Shown here: in pieces, positions 32,790-41,176 of the stretch
Numbering within the stretch: position 1 is the stretch's first letter
Layout of the letters: each line of letters starts with the position of its first letter
The notes under the pieces: model-generated
Told to the model about the DNA's origin: nothing
What the model saw: only the letters and a program-made list of their open reading frames with translations
Databases searched by the model: none
Source: Sinanaerobacter chloroacetimidivorans
GTDB lineage: Bacteria; Bacillota; Clostridia; Peptostreptococcales; Anaerovoracaceae
DNA length: 64,000 nucleotides
Assembly (NCBI RefSeq): GCF_018128545.1
Contig: NZ_JAGSND010000015.1
Location: 37,331 to 101,330 of the forward strand
Direction: 5' to 3'
Translations under genes and position numbers: made by a program

Positions 32790-35330
32790 ATGAAGACAAT
32801 GGAAATCAATAAAGATTTATACTGGATCGGCAATCTTGATCCTGATTTAAGGATATTCGACGTTTTAATGCATACGGAATTCGGGACAACCTATAATTCC
32901 TATGTTCTGAAGGGTACGGAGAAAAACGCTGTTTTTGAAACTTCCAAGGCGAAGTTTTTTGATGAGTATTTGGAGAAGCTCACCAGCGTGCTGCCTTTGG
33001 AGGAGATAGACTATATCATTGTAAGCCATACGGAGCCTGATCACTCAGGTACCATTGAACGCATACTGGATCTGAATCCCAAGATAAAATTGGTTGGCAC
33101 CTCAGCTGCCATGAATTTTATGAAGGAGATCTGCAATAAGGAATTCAACAGTGTCATTGTAAAGGAAGGAGATATCCTGTCGCTGGGCAATAAAACGCTG
33201 AAATTCATTCCTGCACCGAATCTGCATTGGCCGGATACCATGTTTACCTATGTAGAAGAAGAGGGCTTGCTGGTTACCTGTGATGCCTTCGGATCTCATT
33301 ATTCTTTTGAAGGGATTACCAATGACTTCATTGAAAACAGAGAAGAATATTTAGGTGCGGTAAAATTCTACTTTGATTCCATCATGGCTCCTTTTAAATC
33401 CTTTGCTCTGGAAGCCATCAAAAAAATAGAGAATTTGAATATTAAGATGATAGGCACCGGTCATGGACCTGTCCTTACTCATAATCCTCAGGAAATTATT
33501 TCCTTATATAAAGAATGGGCCACCGAAAGCAATCCTAATACGAAGAAAACCGTTATCATTCCGTACGTTTCAGCCTATGGCTATACGGAGATGATGGCCA
33601 ATAAAATCGCTGAAGGAATCAAGGCCTACGATGATATCGAAGTCAGACTTTACGATATGGTCTACGCAGATAAATCAAAGGTTCTGGATGAATTGTACTG
33701 GGCCGACGGAATTTTGTTCGGTACTCCTACCATGGTAGGAGAAGCACTGGAACCCATCTGGGATTTAACGATTTCCATCTTTGCCAAAACCCACGGCAAG
33801 AAAATCGCATCGGCATTCGGTTCCTACGGTTGGAGCGGGGAGGCCGTCGGAAACATCATGGAACGTTTAAAGCAGCTTGGCATGAAACTATACGGCCAGG
33901 GCCTCAAGATCAGATTCAAGCCCAGTGATGCCCAGCTTCAGGAAGCCTTTGAATTCGGATATGGTTTTGGTGCCTCTGTGAAGGCAGGCAAGATCGTTGA
34001 AAATGTCAGGCCGTCTTCAGTGAAAAGACAATGGAAATGTCTGGTTTGCGGAGAGATTGTGGAAGGCGAGGAGCCGCCTGCTGCCTGCCCGGTCTGCGGT
34101 GTTGGACCGGACCGGTTTGTAGAAGTGGAAGTAACGGATACCACATTCCAATCCGATAAAGATGAAAAGTTTATCATAGTAGGAAATGGTGCTGCCGGTA
34201 CTACAGCTTGCATCGAAATCAGGAAAAGAAATAAAAAGTGCAGTATCGAAATGATTTCCAGCGAGAATGTCATCGGGTACAACAGGCCGATGCTGACAAA
34301 GGGCATTCTTTCCGATATCGATCCGGTTAATTTCTTTATCAAGCCGTATGATTGGTATCGGGAAAACAATATCATCCTGACTTTAGGAACTGCAGTGACG
34401 AAGATAAATGACACTTCCAAAGAGCTGGAGCTGTCCAATGGTGAAACCAGAAAGTATGACAAGCTGATCCTTGCCACCGGTGCCGACTCTTTTATACCGC
34501 CTATCAAAGGTGCTGATCAGGAAGGCGTTTATGCCATCCGCTCCCTTGCAGGGGTAAACGAGCTTCAAGAATATCTGAAGACTGTAAAAAAAGCGGTTGT
34601 TATCGGCGGAGGTGTTCTTGGACTGGAAGCCGCCTGGGAACTGAAACGATCAGGGAAAGACGTTACCGTTATCGAACTTTCTCAGAATATCATGGGAAAA
34701 CAGCTGGACGACAGAGGCTCCGCACTTTTGAAGGAAGCTGCGGAGAAGTCTGGAATCAGAGTGATAACCAATACGGGAATAGAAGAAATTTCAGGAAACG
34801 GCAAGGCTGCCGGAGTCAAACTTGTTGACGGAACCTTAGCCGAGGGTGAACTGGTGGTTCTGTCGACGGGAGTAAAGCAAAATATTGCTTTAGCTCAGGA
34901 AATCGGTATCGATACAGGGCGTTCTATCAAGGTCAATGAGAAGATGGAAACCAGCGGCAGGGATATTTACGCTTGCGGTGATTGTGCGGAATTTAACGGT
35001 GTAAACTACGCGATTTGGGGCCAGGCCGTTGAAATGGGAAAGACTGCCGGAATCAATGCGGCAGGGGACGAATATACCTACGAAGAATTTATCCCTTCTA
35101 ACGCCTTCAGCGGTATGGGAACCTCGCTCTTTGCCGTGGGAGACAATGGGAAAAATCCGGAAAAGGCATATAAAACTCTTGAGATTTTTGACGGCGCTAA
35201 AAATACCTATGAGAAACTGTATTTTGTCAATAATCGCTTCTGCGGCGGTATTTTGCTCGGAGATGTTTCAAAATCTGCAAGGCTTTTAGAGGCTTATAAA
35301 AATCAGGAGCCTATTTCCAAATTTGTATAA
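32790..35330 (+). CDS. Flavodiiron protein fused to rubredoxin and NADH:rubredoxin reductase
   Basis: An 846-residue protein that holds a complete NADH-to-O2/NO reductase chain. Residues 1-250 are the beta-lactamase-like diiron domain with ligands His80, Glu82, Asp84 and His85 (SHTEPDHSG), His146, Asp165 and His225. Residues about 255-400 are a flavodoxin domain. Residues about 413-450 are a rubredoxin with CLVCG and CPVCG. From about 455 on comes an FAD/NAD(P)-dependent reductase with GNGAAGTTA and GGGVLGLEAA. In Escherichia coli the same steps need NorV and NorW. This arrangement is known as class D flavodiiron protein. It should protect this anaerobe from oxygen or nitric oxide. It stands alone with its own strong terminator. 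Confidence 0.95.
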   Translation: MKTMEINKDLYWIGNLDPDLRIFDVLMHTEFGTTYNSYVLKGTEKNAVFETSKAKFFDEYLEKLTSVLPLEEIDYIIVSHTEPDHSGTIERILDLNPKIKLVGTSAAMNFMKEICNKEFNSVIVKEGDILSLGNKTLKFIPAPNLHWPDTMFTYVEEEGLLVTCDAFGSHYSFEGITNDFIENREEYLGAVKFYFDSIMAPFKSFALEAIKKIENLNIKMIGTGHGPVLTHNPQEIISLYKEWATESNPNTKKTVIIPYVSAYGYTEMMANKIAEGIKAYDDIEVRLYDMVYADKSKVLDELYWADGILFGTPTMVGEALEPIWDLTISIFAKTHGKKIASAFGSYGWSGEAVGNIMERLKQLGMKLYGQGLKIRFKPSDAQLQEAFEFGYGFGASVKAGKIVENVRPSSVKRQWKCLVCGEIVEGEEPPAACPVCGVGPDRFVEVEVTDTTFQSDKDEKFIIVGNGAAGTTACIEIRKRNKKCSIEMISSENVIGYNRPMLTKGILSDIDPVNFFIKPYDWYRENNIILTLGTAVTKINDTSKELELSNGETRKYDKLILATGADSFIPPIKGADQEGVYAIRSLAGVNELQEYLKTVKKAVVIGGGVLGLEAAWELKRSGKDVTVIELSQNIMGKQLDDRGSALLKEAAEKSGIRVITNTGIEEISGNGKAAGVKLVDGTLAEGELVVLSTGVKQNIALAQEIGIDTGRSIKVNEKMETSGRDIYACGDCAEFNGVNYAIWGQAVEMGKTAGINAAGDEYTYEEFIPSNAFSGMGTSLFAVGDNGKNPEKAYKTLEIFDGAKNTYEKLYFVNNRFCGGILLGDVSKSARLLEAYKNQEPISKFV

Positions 35331-35368
35331 ATCATGATTCATTAACACCAGTAGAAATCACATAAAAA

Positions 35369-35410
35369 CAGAAAAGAGATGTCGAAGACATCTCTTTTCT
35401 GCCCTTTTAA
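35369..35410 (+). terminator. Terminator after the flavodiiron fusion gene
   Basis: A perfect 15-base stem: CAGAAAAGAGATGTC (35369-35383), loop GAA, GACATCTCTTTTCTG (35387-35401), then CCCTTTT. The A/T-rich outer part of the stem suits a terminator in both directions. Confidence 0.85.
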
Positions 35411-35540
35411 AAAGGTCAAATGTTGTGTCATTTATTGTTATATTTTGTATAAATATGGTGAAAAAATTCGAGATTGCAGGTAGACTTTTACAGTATTAAG
35501 TGCTATATTGAGTATGATAATACGAAGAGGAAGTGCAATT

Positions 35541-36698
35541 GTGATATTGAAAAAAATGATTACGCAGATTCCTGAAAAGTGCAAGCCTGAATTTATCCAA
35601 TCTCTTCAAACAGAAAACTTGAAACACACTATGATCGGTACTGCAGCCTTCATAGCAATAGAAATGGTAGTAGCTTTTTTTATTGAAGATTTTCTGTCAC
35701 CCACTTTCTTGCTTTCTATAGGCCTAATTCTTTATGCACTGCTCTTTCTGCCCATGATATACTTTACCTATAAACGAATCGATAAATTACCATTCTCCTG
35801 GGTGCAATCCATTCAGATCATGTTTCTGCTGGGATTGATTCTGGGCGGAGTATTATGGACTGTTATGGAACAGCAGGGGTTCTCCTCTGCCAGCACCTAT
35901 ATTTGCACCATCATCGCTATTGCGGCATTTATCAGCTTTACACCGGTAGAAGGGGCATTTCTATATTCCATTGCGTTTTTGCTATTTATTTTAATCCTTC
36001 CCAGATATCAACATAACGTGGATGCTGTGCAGACTTTAACCGTTAATTCCTTTCTGATGAGCATCCTGGCCTGGCTTTTGAATTCAATGATATTTCAGGG
36101 AAAGGTTACGGCTTACCAGCATCGAAAAACCATTGAAGAAAAGACTCTGGAGCTGGAACGGATCAATAAGGAGCTGGAAGAGAAAAATAAAGAATTGAAG
36201 GAAATGTCCATTCGGGATTCTCTCACCTCTTTGTTAAACCATAAGAATTCTTTAAAACGCCTTAAGGAAGAAGTGGAGCGGGCAAAGAGAATTTCCTATC
36301 CCCTTTGCGTTGCCATGATTGATTTGGATAATTTTAAACATATCAACGATGAACACGGGCATCAGACCGGAGATGACGTACTTACCATAGTGGCAAAGAT
36401 ATTGAAGGAAACCTGCAGAACTACCGATATCATAGGACGCTACGGCGGAGAAGAGTTTATTATCATTATGCCTGACACCGGCGCCGACGATGCCGGATTG
36501 CTGATAAAACGCATCCAGAAGAGGATTCTGGAAGAGGAATTTGAAAAAGGAATTCATATTACATTTAGCTGCGGCATCAGTGAACTGAATGGAGAATCTG
36601 TTCACGGCATTGTACGAAGTTCGGATCTGATGCTCTATCGTGCAAAGAAAAAGGGAAAAAACAGAGTTGAGATTCGTAAATCCGCACATCATGCATGA
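35541..36698 (+). CDS. Membrane-bound diguanylate cyclase (GGDEF), paralogue of the one at 27055
   Basis: A 385-residue protein with six or so membrane segments in its first 190 residues, a coiled-coil-like linker rich in Glu and Lys (about 195-225), and a GGDEF domain with RDSLTSLLNH, MIDLDNFKHINDEHGH, an RTTD inhibitory site at 293-296 and GGEEF at 302-306. GTG 35541 is chosen as start: GAAGAGG lies about ten bases before it, and it aligns with the start of the paralogue (both reach an IP-x-x-x-K/R motif after ten residues). The ATG at 35508 would add an unsupported extension. The linker is longer than in the paralogue. Confidence 0.92.
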   Translation: MILKKMITQIPEKCKPEFIQSLQTENLKHTMIGTAAFIAIEMVVAFFIEDFLSPTFLLSIGLILYALLFLPMIYFTYKRIDKLPFSWVQSIQIMFLLGLILGGVLWTVMEQQGFSSASTYICTIIAIAAFISFTPVEGAFLYSIAFLLFILILPRYQHNVDAVQTLTVNSFLMSILAWLLNSMIFQGKVTAYQHRKTIEEKTLELERINKELEEKNKELKEMSIRDSLTSLLNHKNSLKRLKEEVERAKRISYPLCVAMIDLDNFKHINDEHGHQTGDDVLTIVAKILKETCRTTDIIGRYGGEEFIIIMPDTGADDAGLLIKRIQKRILEEEFEKGIHITFSCGISELNGESVHGIVRSSDLMLYRAKKKGKNRVEIRKSAHHA

Positions 36699-36735
36699 TA
36701 TGAATTCTGAATGATTCGGTATACAATGAATCCAT

Positions 36736-36760
36736 TTAAAAGGCACCTTGTAAAGGTGCC
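36736..36760 (-). terminator. Terminator of spoIIID
   Basis: GGCACCTT (36742-36749) pairs with AAGGTGCC (36753-36760) around a GTA loop. On the minus strand the stem is followed by TTTTAAATGG, so it serves spoIIID; on the plus strand there is no T-tract. Confidence 0.7.
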
Positions 36761-36781
36761 GCTTGTATAGGTGCTGTTTTG

Positions 36782-37036
36782 TTAATGCATGTTACCTTTA
36801 TATTTCTGTTGAGTGGCAAGGCCTCCTCTGATGTGTCGTTCGGCCTTATTATTATCTAAAACAGTCTTTACCTCATGGGCAAGCCCTGGGTTTATCTCAA
36901 GCAGACGCTCAGTAATATCCTTGTGGACAGTAGACTTTGATACCCGAAATTTTTTAGCCGCAGCCCGTACCGTGGCGTTCGTTTCAAGAATGTACCTAGC
37001 CAGCTCCATTACTCGTTCTTCTATGTAATCTTTCAT
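36782..37036 (-). CDS. spoIIID: Sporulation transcriptional regulator SpoIIID
   Basis: An 84-residue DNA-binding protein that switches gene expression in the mother cell after engulfment. It matches SpoIIID throughout: MKDYIEERVMELARYILE, the HTH VRAAAKKFRVSKSTVHKDIT, ERLLEINPGLAHEV and the basic tail RHIRGGLATQQKYKG. On the minus strand the ATG follows AAAGGGGG by ten bases. Its presence says that the organism, or a recent ancestor, forms endospores. In Bacillus the gene depends on sigma-E; here the upstream region holds an inverted repeat but no sigma-E promoter I can place with confidence. Confidence 0.96.
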   Translation of the reverse strand: MKDYIEERVMELARYILETNATVRAAAKKFRVSKSTVHKDITERLLEINPGLAHEVKTVLDNNKAERHIRGGLATQQKYKGNMH

Positions 37037-37108
37037 CTACGAATATCCCCCTTTATATTATTCCTTTGCGCACTTTACTAGACCCGCTGCGCAAAATCTT
37101 ACTTTATT

Positions 37109-37124
37109 AACATATGTATATGTT
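37109..37124. promoter_or_regulatory. Inverted repeat upstream of spoIIID
   Basis: AACATAT and ATATGTT (37109-37115 and 37118-37124) are exact reverse complements separated by GT, about 75 bases before the spoIIID start. On the minus strand the same bases include CATA-type elements that could be part of a sporulation sigma -10. Confidence 0.35.
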
Positions 37125-37200
37125 TTACGGGACAGGGATATGCAAATAAAATGCCCATAGATGAACGTGAGGCAAGGCCATTTTTATATAATTTTATTGA

Positions 37201-37229
37201 TTGACAATTGAGCCCTCTCATATTATTAT
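37201..37229 (+). promoter_or_regulatory. Promoter of the hypothetical gene at 37274
   Basis: TTGACA at 37201-37206 and TATTAT at 37224-37229 are spaced by 17 bases, 45 bases upstream of the start codon. Confidence 0.7.
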
Positions 37230-37273
37230 AGATGAGGATTACATGCAGGATCTATAAACAGGGGGGGATGAGC

Positions 37274-37612
37274 ATGTTTATAAAAGATTCAAATTCCATA
37301 CACGAAGAAAGAAAAGCGATCTATAACCCTATTGAGGGGAAATGGGAAAAACCAATTACCTATGACAGTGAAGGAAATATTAAAGTGGAAACAACCAGTA
37401 TACCGTTAGACATAAAAGCGGATCAGATGATTCATAAAATTGCCAGGATTTCGGATATGGAGCACCAGACGGCACAACTGAAAACCCAGGCAGCTCAATT
37501 TAAACTTCAGGGAGAGAAGCTCTTTTCAAAAGTAAAAACCTTCCTGGAGGATCAGCAGTTCCATGACAGCAGTGTCATGGATGGCGAACGTTTGACGGAT
37601 CGTCGTGAATAA
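37274..37612 (+). CDS. Hypothetical soluble protein, 112 residues
   Basis: I do not recognise this protein. It begins with a hydrophilic segment (SIHEERKAIYNPIEGKWEKP), followed by a predicted amphipathic helix from about residue 55 to 100 (DMEHQTAQLKTQAAQFKLQG), which could form a coiled coil. It has no membrane segment, signal peptide or cysteine. ATG 37274 is used because the G-rich ribosome site ends six bases before it; an ATG at 37268 touches that site. It has a consensus promoter and its own terminator, so it is a real monocistronic gene. Confidence 0.65.
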   Translation: MFIKDSNSIHEERKAIYNPIEGKWEKPITYDSEGNIKVETTSIPLDIKADQMIHKIARISDMEHQTAQLKTQAAQFKLQGEKLFSKVKTFLEDQQFHDSSVMDGERLTDRRE

Positions 37613-37617
37613 ATCGT

Positions 37618-37665
37618 TACCAAATCTAAACCCGTTATAATGGGAATGGATTTGGTATTTTTTTT
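37618..37665 (+). terminator. Terminator after the hypothetical gene
   Basis: ACCAAATC (37619-37626) pairs exactly with GATTTGGT (37649-37656), with an inner CCCGTTATAATGGG hairpin, followed by ATTTTTTTT. Confidence 0.85.
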
Positions 37666-37743
37666 GTCAGATTAAATTAGCTTCAAATCCATAAAATAAC
37701 TATTACCGTTCATGATATCACGGAGTGGAAGGAGGCAAACACA

Positions 37744-38679
37744 TTGAAAATCAAAAAGAAGATCCGAAAAAAGAAAGAAAAGAGTAAAATGGAGGAAATA
37801 AGATTCAACGATATTAATATGAAAGAATTGAAGGAGTATGCTGCCTTTGCAGGAAAGCTGATCCTTGGCTGCCTGCTCATCAGTATCGCCATCAATGGCT
37901 TGTATATACCCAGCAAGCTACTGGGCGGAGGCTTGAATGGCATCTCCATGCTGCTGAATATCGTCTTTGGGTGGAATTTAAGCATGGTGTATTTCATTCT
38001 TAATATTCCAATTTTTATCATTGGAATGATCCTATTAAGCAGACGCTTTATGATCTTTACGATTTTAGGGCTTTTATTCTTTACCTTTTCTCTTTCGATT
38101 ACTTCAGGAGTGGTAATCCCGACCCAGAGTCCGCTGACAACCATACTTCTCGGAGGCTGCATCTATGGTGCCGGCAACGGTTTTGTCTATAGTGTGGGTG
38201 CTTCCACCGGAGGAACGGATATCATAGGAAAAATCATCAACCGCAGATTCTCCTTCAGCATTGCCAGTGTAGGATTTTTCATGAATCTGATCATCATCGG
38301 AATCTCGGTGTATTACTTTGGAGTAGATCTTGCGGTATCCACTCTTGCCGCCATGTTTGTTGCCTCCAGAATGACAAATTTCGTAGTAGATGGTATGAAT
38401 CATAAAAGAATGGTACTCATCGTATCGGAAGAAAAATCCCGGGAGCTGGCTGCGGCCATCCTGAAGGAAATGGGCAGAGGAGTCACGGTTCTTCAGGGAA
38501 CGGGAGCCTATACCGGTCACAACAAAGACATTATCTACTGTGTTATCGGTATGACTCAGGTTACAAAGCTGAAATCCATCGTGAAGAAAATTGACCGAAA
38601 AGCTTTTGTCACTATAACGGAAACGGCACAGGTTTACGGCAAAGGCAGGGGGTTTTACCAGATGGATCAGGAGGTATAA
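37744..38679 (+). CDS. YitT-family membrane protein with DUF2179 domain
   Basis: A 311-residue membrane protein. A basic N-terminus (KIKKKIRKKKEKSK) precedes five or six membrane segments (about 38-215) with the YitT motifs LLGGGLNGISMLLN and VGASTGGTDIIGKIIN. The C-terminal cytosolic DUF2179 domain (about 225-305) contains GRGVTVLQGTGAYTG. Function is unknown; a transport role is often suggested. The start is TTG 37744, with GGAGG eight bases before; an ATG at 37789 lacks a ribosome site. It is followed by the ArgR-type operator of the arginine operon, so it is a separate unit. Confidence 0.85.
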   Translation: MKIKKKIRKKKEKSKMEEIRFNDINMKELKEYAAFAGKLILGCLLISIAINGLYIPSKLLGGGLNGISMLLNIVFGWNLSMVYFILNIPIFIIGMILLSRRFMIFTILGLLFFTFSLSITSGVVIPTQSPLTTILLGGCIYGAGNGFVYSVGASTGGTDIIGKIINRRFSFSIASVGFFMNLIIIGISVYYFGVDLAVSTLAAMFVASRMTNFVVDGMNHKRMVLIVSEEKSRELAAAILKEMGRGVTVLQGTGAYTGHNKDIIYCVIGMTQVTKLKSIVKKIDRKAFVTITETAQVYGKGRGFYQMDQEV

Positions 38680-38709
38680 TATGGATCCTCTGTATAAAGA
38701 AACTGGGAA

Positions 38710-38747
38710 AATGAATAAAAATTCATTTTATATAATAAATATGCAAA
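38710..38747 (+). promoter_or_regulatory. argR-box: Two adjacent ARG boxes (ArgR/AhrC operator)
   Basis: The first box (38710-38727) contains ATGAATAAAAATTCA, nearly identical to the Bacillus ARG-box consensus CATGAATAAAAATKCAAK. A second, weaker box (38730-38747) ends AAATATGCAAA. They are separated by two bases, the usual spacing for an ArgR hexamer. Both lie just upstream of the -35 of the arginine operon. No argR gene is in the window. Confidence 0.7.
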
Positions 38748-38753
38748 AAACCG

Positions 38754-38781
38754 TTGACATTGTTTGATATAGGCGTATAAT
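38754..38781 (+). promoter_or_regulatory. Promoter of the argCJBD-carAB operon
   Basis: Perfect TTGACA (38754-38759) and perfect TATAAT (38776-38781) are spaced by 16 bases. The leader to argC is about 80 bases. The two ARG boxes end seven bases before the -35. Confidence 0.8.
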
Positions 38782-38869
38782 AAAAAAAATGACATTTGCG
38801 GATTCAACGGAAACGATGCGGTCGTTACCGGAGAGCAGGGAAAATTCAGCCGAGGAAGGAGAGACAAAA

Positions 38870-39814
38870 ATGGCATACAAAATATACATTGACGGACAGG
38901 AAGGAACTACGGGCCTGAAAATCCAGGAACGGTTTCATGGACGAAACGATGTAGAAGTTCTGAAAATACCGGAAGAATATCGAAAAGATCAGGACGCAAG
39001 ACTGGAAATGATGAAACTTTCGGATATCACCTTCTTATGCCTGCCGGATGCAGCATCAAGGGAAATCGCGGGGACTGCTGAACCTTACATTCGGATTTTA
39101 GACACCTCTACGGCTCACAGAACAAATGCGGACTGGGTTTACGGGATGCCGGAACTGAACCCTGATCAACGTGCCAGAATTCAATCATCAAACCGGGTGT
39201 CAGTGCCAGGCTGCCATGCCACAGGCTTTATTATGCTGGTGAAACCTTTGATTTCACTGGGTATAGCAGACAGGGACTATCCGTTTATCTGCCACTCCAT
39301 CACCGGATACAGTGGCGGGGGCAAGAACATGATTGCTCAATATGGCGCGGCAAATCGAGGAGAAGATTATAACAGTCCGAGGCAATATGGACTGCCGCAG
39401 AATCACAAACACCTGGCTGAAATGAGAGCCATGACGGAAATCAAAGAGCCGCCGGTTTTTCACCCGATAGTGGCAGACTACTACAGCGGGATGCTGGTTA
39501 CGGTATCACTGCATAGAAGATTACTTAAGAAGAAATTAACATCCGAAGAATTATTAAGAGAATTCAAGGATTATTATAACGATCAACCCGTGATTCACAT
39601 CATGGATTATGATTATGAGACAGAAGACGGATTCCTGCCTGCAGGAAAACTGTCAGATTCAGATAAGCTGGAAATCTATATTCTGGGACAGGAGGAACGG
39701 ATTTCCCTCATTGCCCGGTATGACAACCTTGGTAAGGGGGCTTCCGGAGCGGCTGTCCAGTGTATGAATATCATGCTTGGGCTTCCGGAGGAAACCGGTC
39801 TGCAGTTGAAGTAG
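38870..39814 (+). CDS. argC: N-acetyl-gamma-glutamyl-phosphate reductase, type 2
   Basis: ArgC reduces N-acetylglutamyl phosphate to the semialdehyde with NADPH, the third step of ornithine synthesis. The 314-residue length and the opening YKIYIDGQEGTTGLKIQERF place it in the shorter type 2 class. The catalytic Cys is in SVPGCHATGF, and conserved histidines follow in HSITGYSGGGKNM and LPQNHKHLAEM. ATG 38870 follows GAGGAAGGAGAG by six bases; an in-frame ATG at 38789 lies at the transcription start without a ribosome site. It heads a six-gene operon. Confidence 0.93.
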   Translation: MAYKIYIDGQEGTTGLKIQERFHGRNDVEVLKIPEEYRKDQDARLEMMKLSDITFLCLPDAASREIAGTAEPYIRILDTSTAHRTNADWVYGMPELNPDQRARIQSSNRVSVPGCHATGFIMLVKPLISLGIADRDYPFICHSITGYSGGGKNMIAQYGAANRGEDYNSPRQYGLPQNHKHLAEMRAMTEIKEPPVFHPIVADYYSGMLVTVSLHRRLLKKKLTSEELLREFKDYYNDQPVIHIMDYDYETEDGFLPAGKLSDSDKLEIYILGQEERISLIARYDNLGKGASGAAVQCMNIMLGLPEETGLQLK

Positions 39815-39845
39815 GCAGAGACAAGTAAAAAAGGGAGATATCATA

Positions 39846-41066
39846 ATGTATATTGAATATATTAACGGCGGTGTATGCGCACCAAAAGGATTTCAGGCAT
39901 CAGGAGTTCATTGCGGAATTCGGAGAAACAAAACAAAAAAAGACCTGGCCCTGATTGTCAGTGACGTTATGTGCAATGCCGCAGCAATTTACACCACGAA
40001 CAAAGTAAAGGGAGCACCCATTACAGTAACCCAGCATAATATTCAGGATGGCCGGGCCAAAGCAGTTATCTGCAACAGCGGAAATGCCAATACCTGCGCG
40101 CCTAACGGCATAGAAATTGCCAAACAAACCTGCGGACTTCTGGCAAAGGAATTAGGCATTAAACCGGAAGATATCATTATCAGCTCTACGGGAGTGATCG
40201 GCATGCCTCTGAGCATAGAACCTTTCGAAACCGGAATTCCAAAACTTGTAAAAAAGCTCAGCTATGAAGGTTCCGATATGGCGGCTCACGGGATCATGAC
40301 CACGGATACCCTGAAAAAAGAATGCGCAGTTTCGGTGGTTATCGGAAATAAAGTCTGCCATATCGGCGGTATTGCAAAAGGAAGCGGGATGATCCATCCC
40401 AATATGGCCACGATGCTGTGCTATCTCACAACGGATGTGGAGATTACCCCGGAAATGCTGAAAAAAGCATTGCTGAGAGATGTGGCGGATACTTTCAACC
40501 AAGTCAGCGTGGATGGTGATACCTCCACCAACGATACGGTGGCCATCATGGCGAACGGCCTGGCAGGCAATACACCCATCGACTCCGAGGGAGAAGATTT
40601 TGATGAATTCTGCAAAGCTTTGAACTACGTCACCGCAGTGCTGGCAAAGGCCATTGCCAAGGATGGAGAAGGGGCTACCAAGCTGTTGGAATGCATCGTA
40701 TCCGGAGCTCCGGACAAACAGACTGCCAGAGTGATTTCCAAATCAGTCATCACCTCAAGCCTGTTCAAATCCGCCATGTTCGGTGAGGATGCCAACTGGG
40801 GAAGAGCCCTGTGTGCCATTGGATATGCAGATGCGCAATTCGATGTCACGAAGGTCGATATTGTTTTGTCTTCCTCCAAAGGAAACGTGGAAGTATGCAA
40901 AGGCGCAGGATATAACTTCTTCAGTGAGGAAGAGGCATCTCAGATCCTCGGGGAAAGCGAAATAAAAATACTGGTTTCCTTAAACCAGGGGGATGAAAAA
41001 GCCAGAGCCTGGGGTTGTGACTTAACTTATAACTATGTCAAAATTAACGGAAATTATCGTACTTGA
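39846..41066 (+). CDS. argJ: Bifunctional ornithine acetyltransferase / N-acetylglutamate synthase
   Basis: ArgJ moves the acetyl group from N-acetylornithine to glutamate, which recycles acetyl groups and makes the pathway cyclic. The 406-residue precursor cleaves itself before a threonine, visible here in HPNMATMLCYLT (about residue 190), giving alpha and beta chains. GVIGMPL, CNSGNANTCA and the C-terminal DLTYNYVKINGNYRT are family signatures. AAGGGAG precedes the ATG by nine bases. It lies 31 bases after argC. Whether it also accepts acetyl-CoA, as bifunctional forms do, is not visible; no separate argA or argE is seen. Confidence 0.95.
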   Translation: MYIEYINGGVCAPKGFQASGVHCGIRRNKTKKDLALIVSDVMCNAAAIYTTNKVKGAPITVTQHNIQDGRAKAVICNSGNANTCAPNGIEIAKQTCGLLAKELGIKPEDIIISSTGVIGMPLSIEPFETGIPKLVKKLSYEGSDMAAHGIMTTDTLKKECAVSVVIGNKVCHIGGIAKGSGMIHPNMATMLCYLTTDVEITPEMLKKALLRDVADTFNQVSVDGDTSTNDTVAIMANGLAGNTPIDSEGEDFDEFCKALNYVTAVLAKAIAKDGEGATKLLECIVSGAPDKQTARVISKSVITSSLFKSAMFGEDANWGRALCAIGYADAQFDVTKVDIVLSSSKGNVEVCKGAGYNFFSEEEASQILGESEIKILVSLNQGDEKARAWGCDLTYNYVKINGNYRT

Positions 41067-41075
41067 TACCAGAAA

Positions 41076-41159
41076 CACTTGATTCGGCAACGACCGAAGA
41101 TCTCTTAGCGCTCTTGATTCGGCAAAAAGCGAATATCCGTAATACACTTGATTCGGCAA
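41076..41159 (+). repeat. Three spaced copies of CTTGATTCGGCAA between argJ and argB
   Basis: The 13-base sequence CTTGATTCGGCAA occurs at 41078-41090, 41113-41125 and 41147-41159, 35 and 34 bases apart. The first and third copies extend to CACTTGATTCGGCAA. A related half copy (ACTTGATACC) lies at the argJ stop. They fill the only large gap (110 bases) inside the arginine operon. Confidence 0.85.
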
Positions 41160-41176
41160 GGACAGGAAGCATGAAC

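Noticed and set aside
38789..38869. An N-terminal extension of ArgC from ATG 38789
   Set aside because: That ATG lies at the predicted transcription start and has no ribosome site, while ATG 38870 has one and matches the type 2 family start.
41076..41159. CRISPR-like array
   Set aside because: The repeats are 13 bases with gaps of about 21 bases, lie in an operon gap, and there are no cas genes.
41063..41176. ArgB start at TTG 41063
   Set aside because: It would add 38 residues coded by the repeats, has no ribosome site and overlaps the argJ stop; ATG 41177 has a good site and fits the family start.
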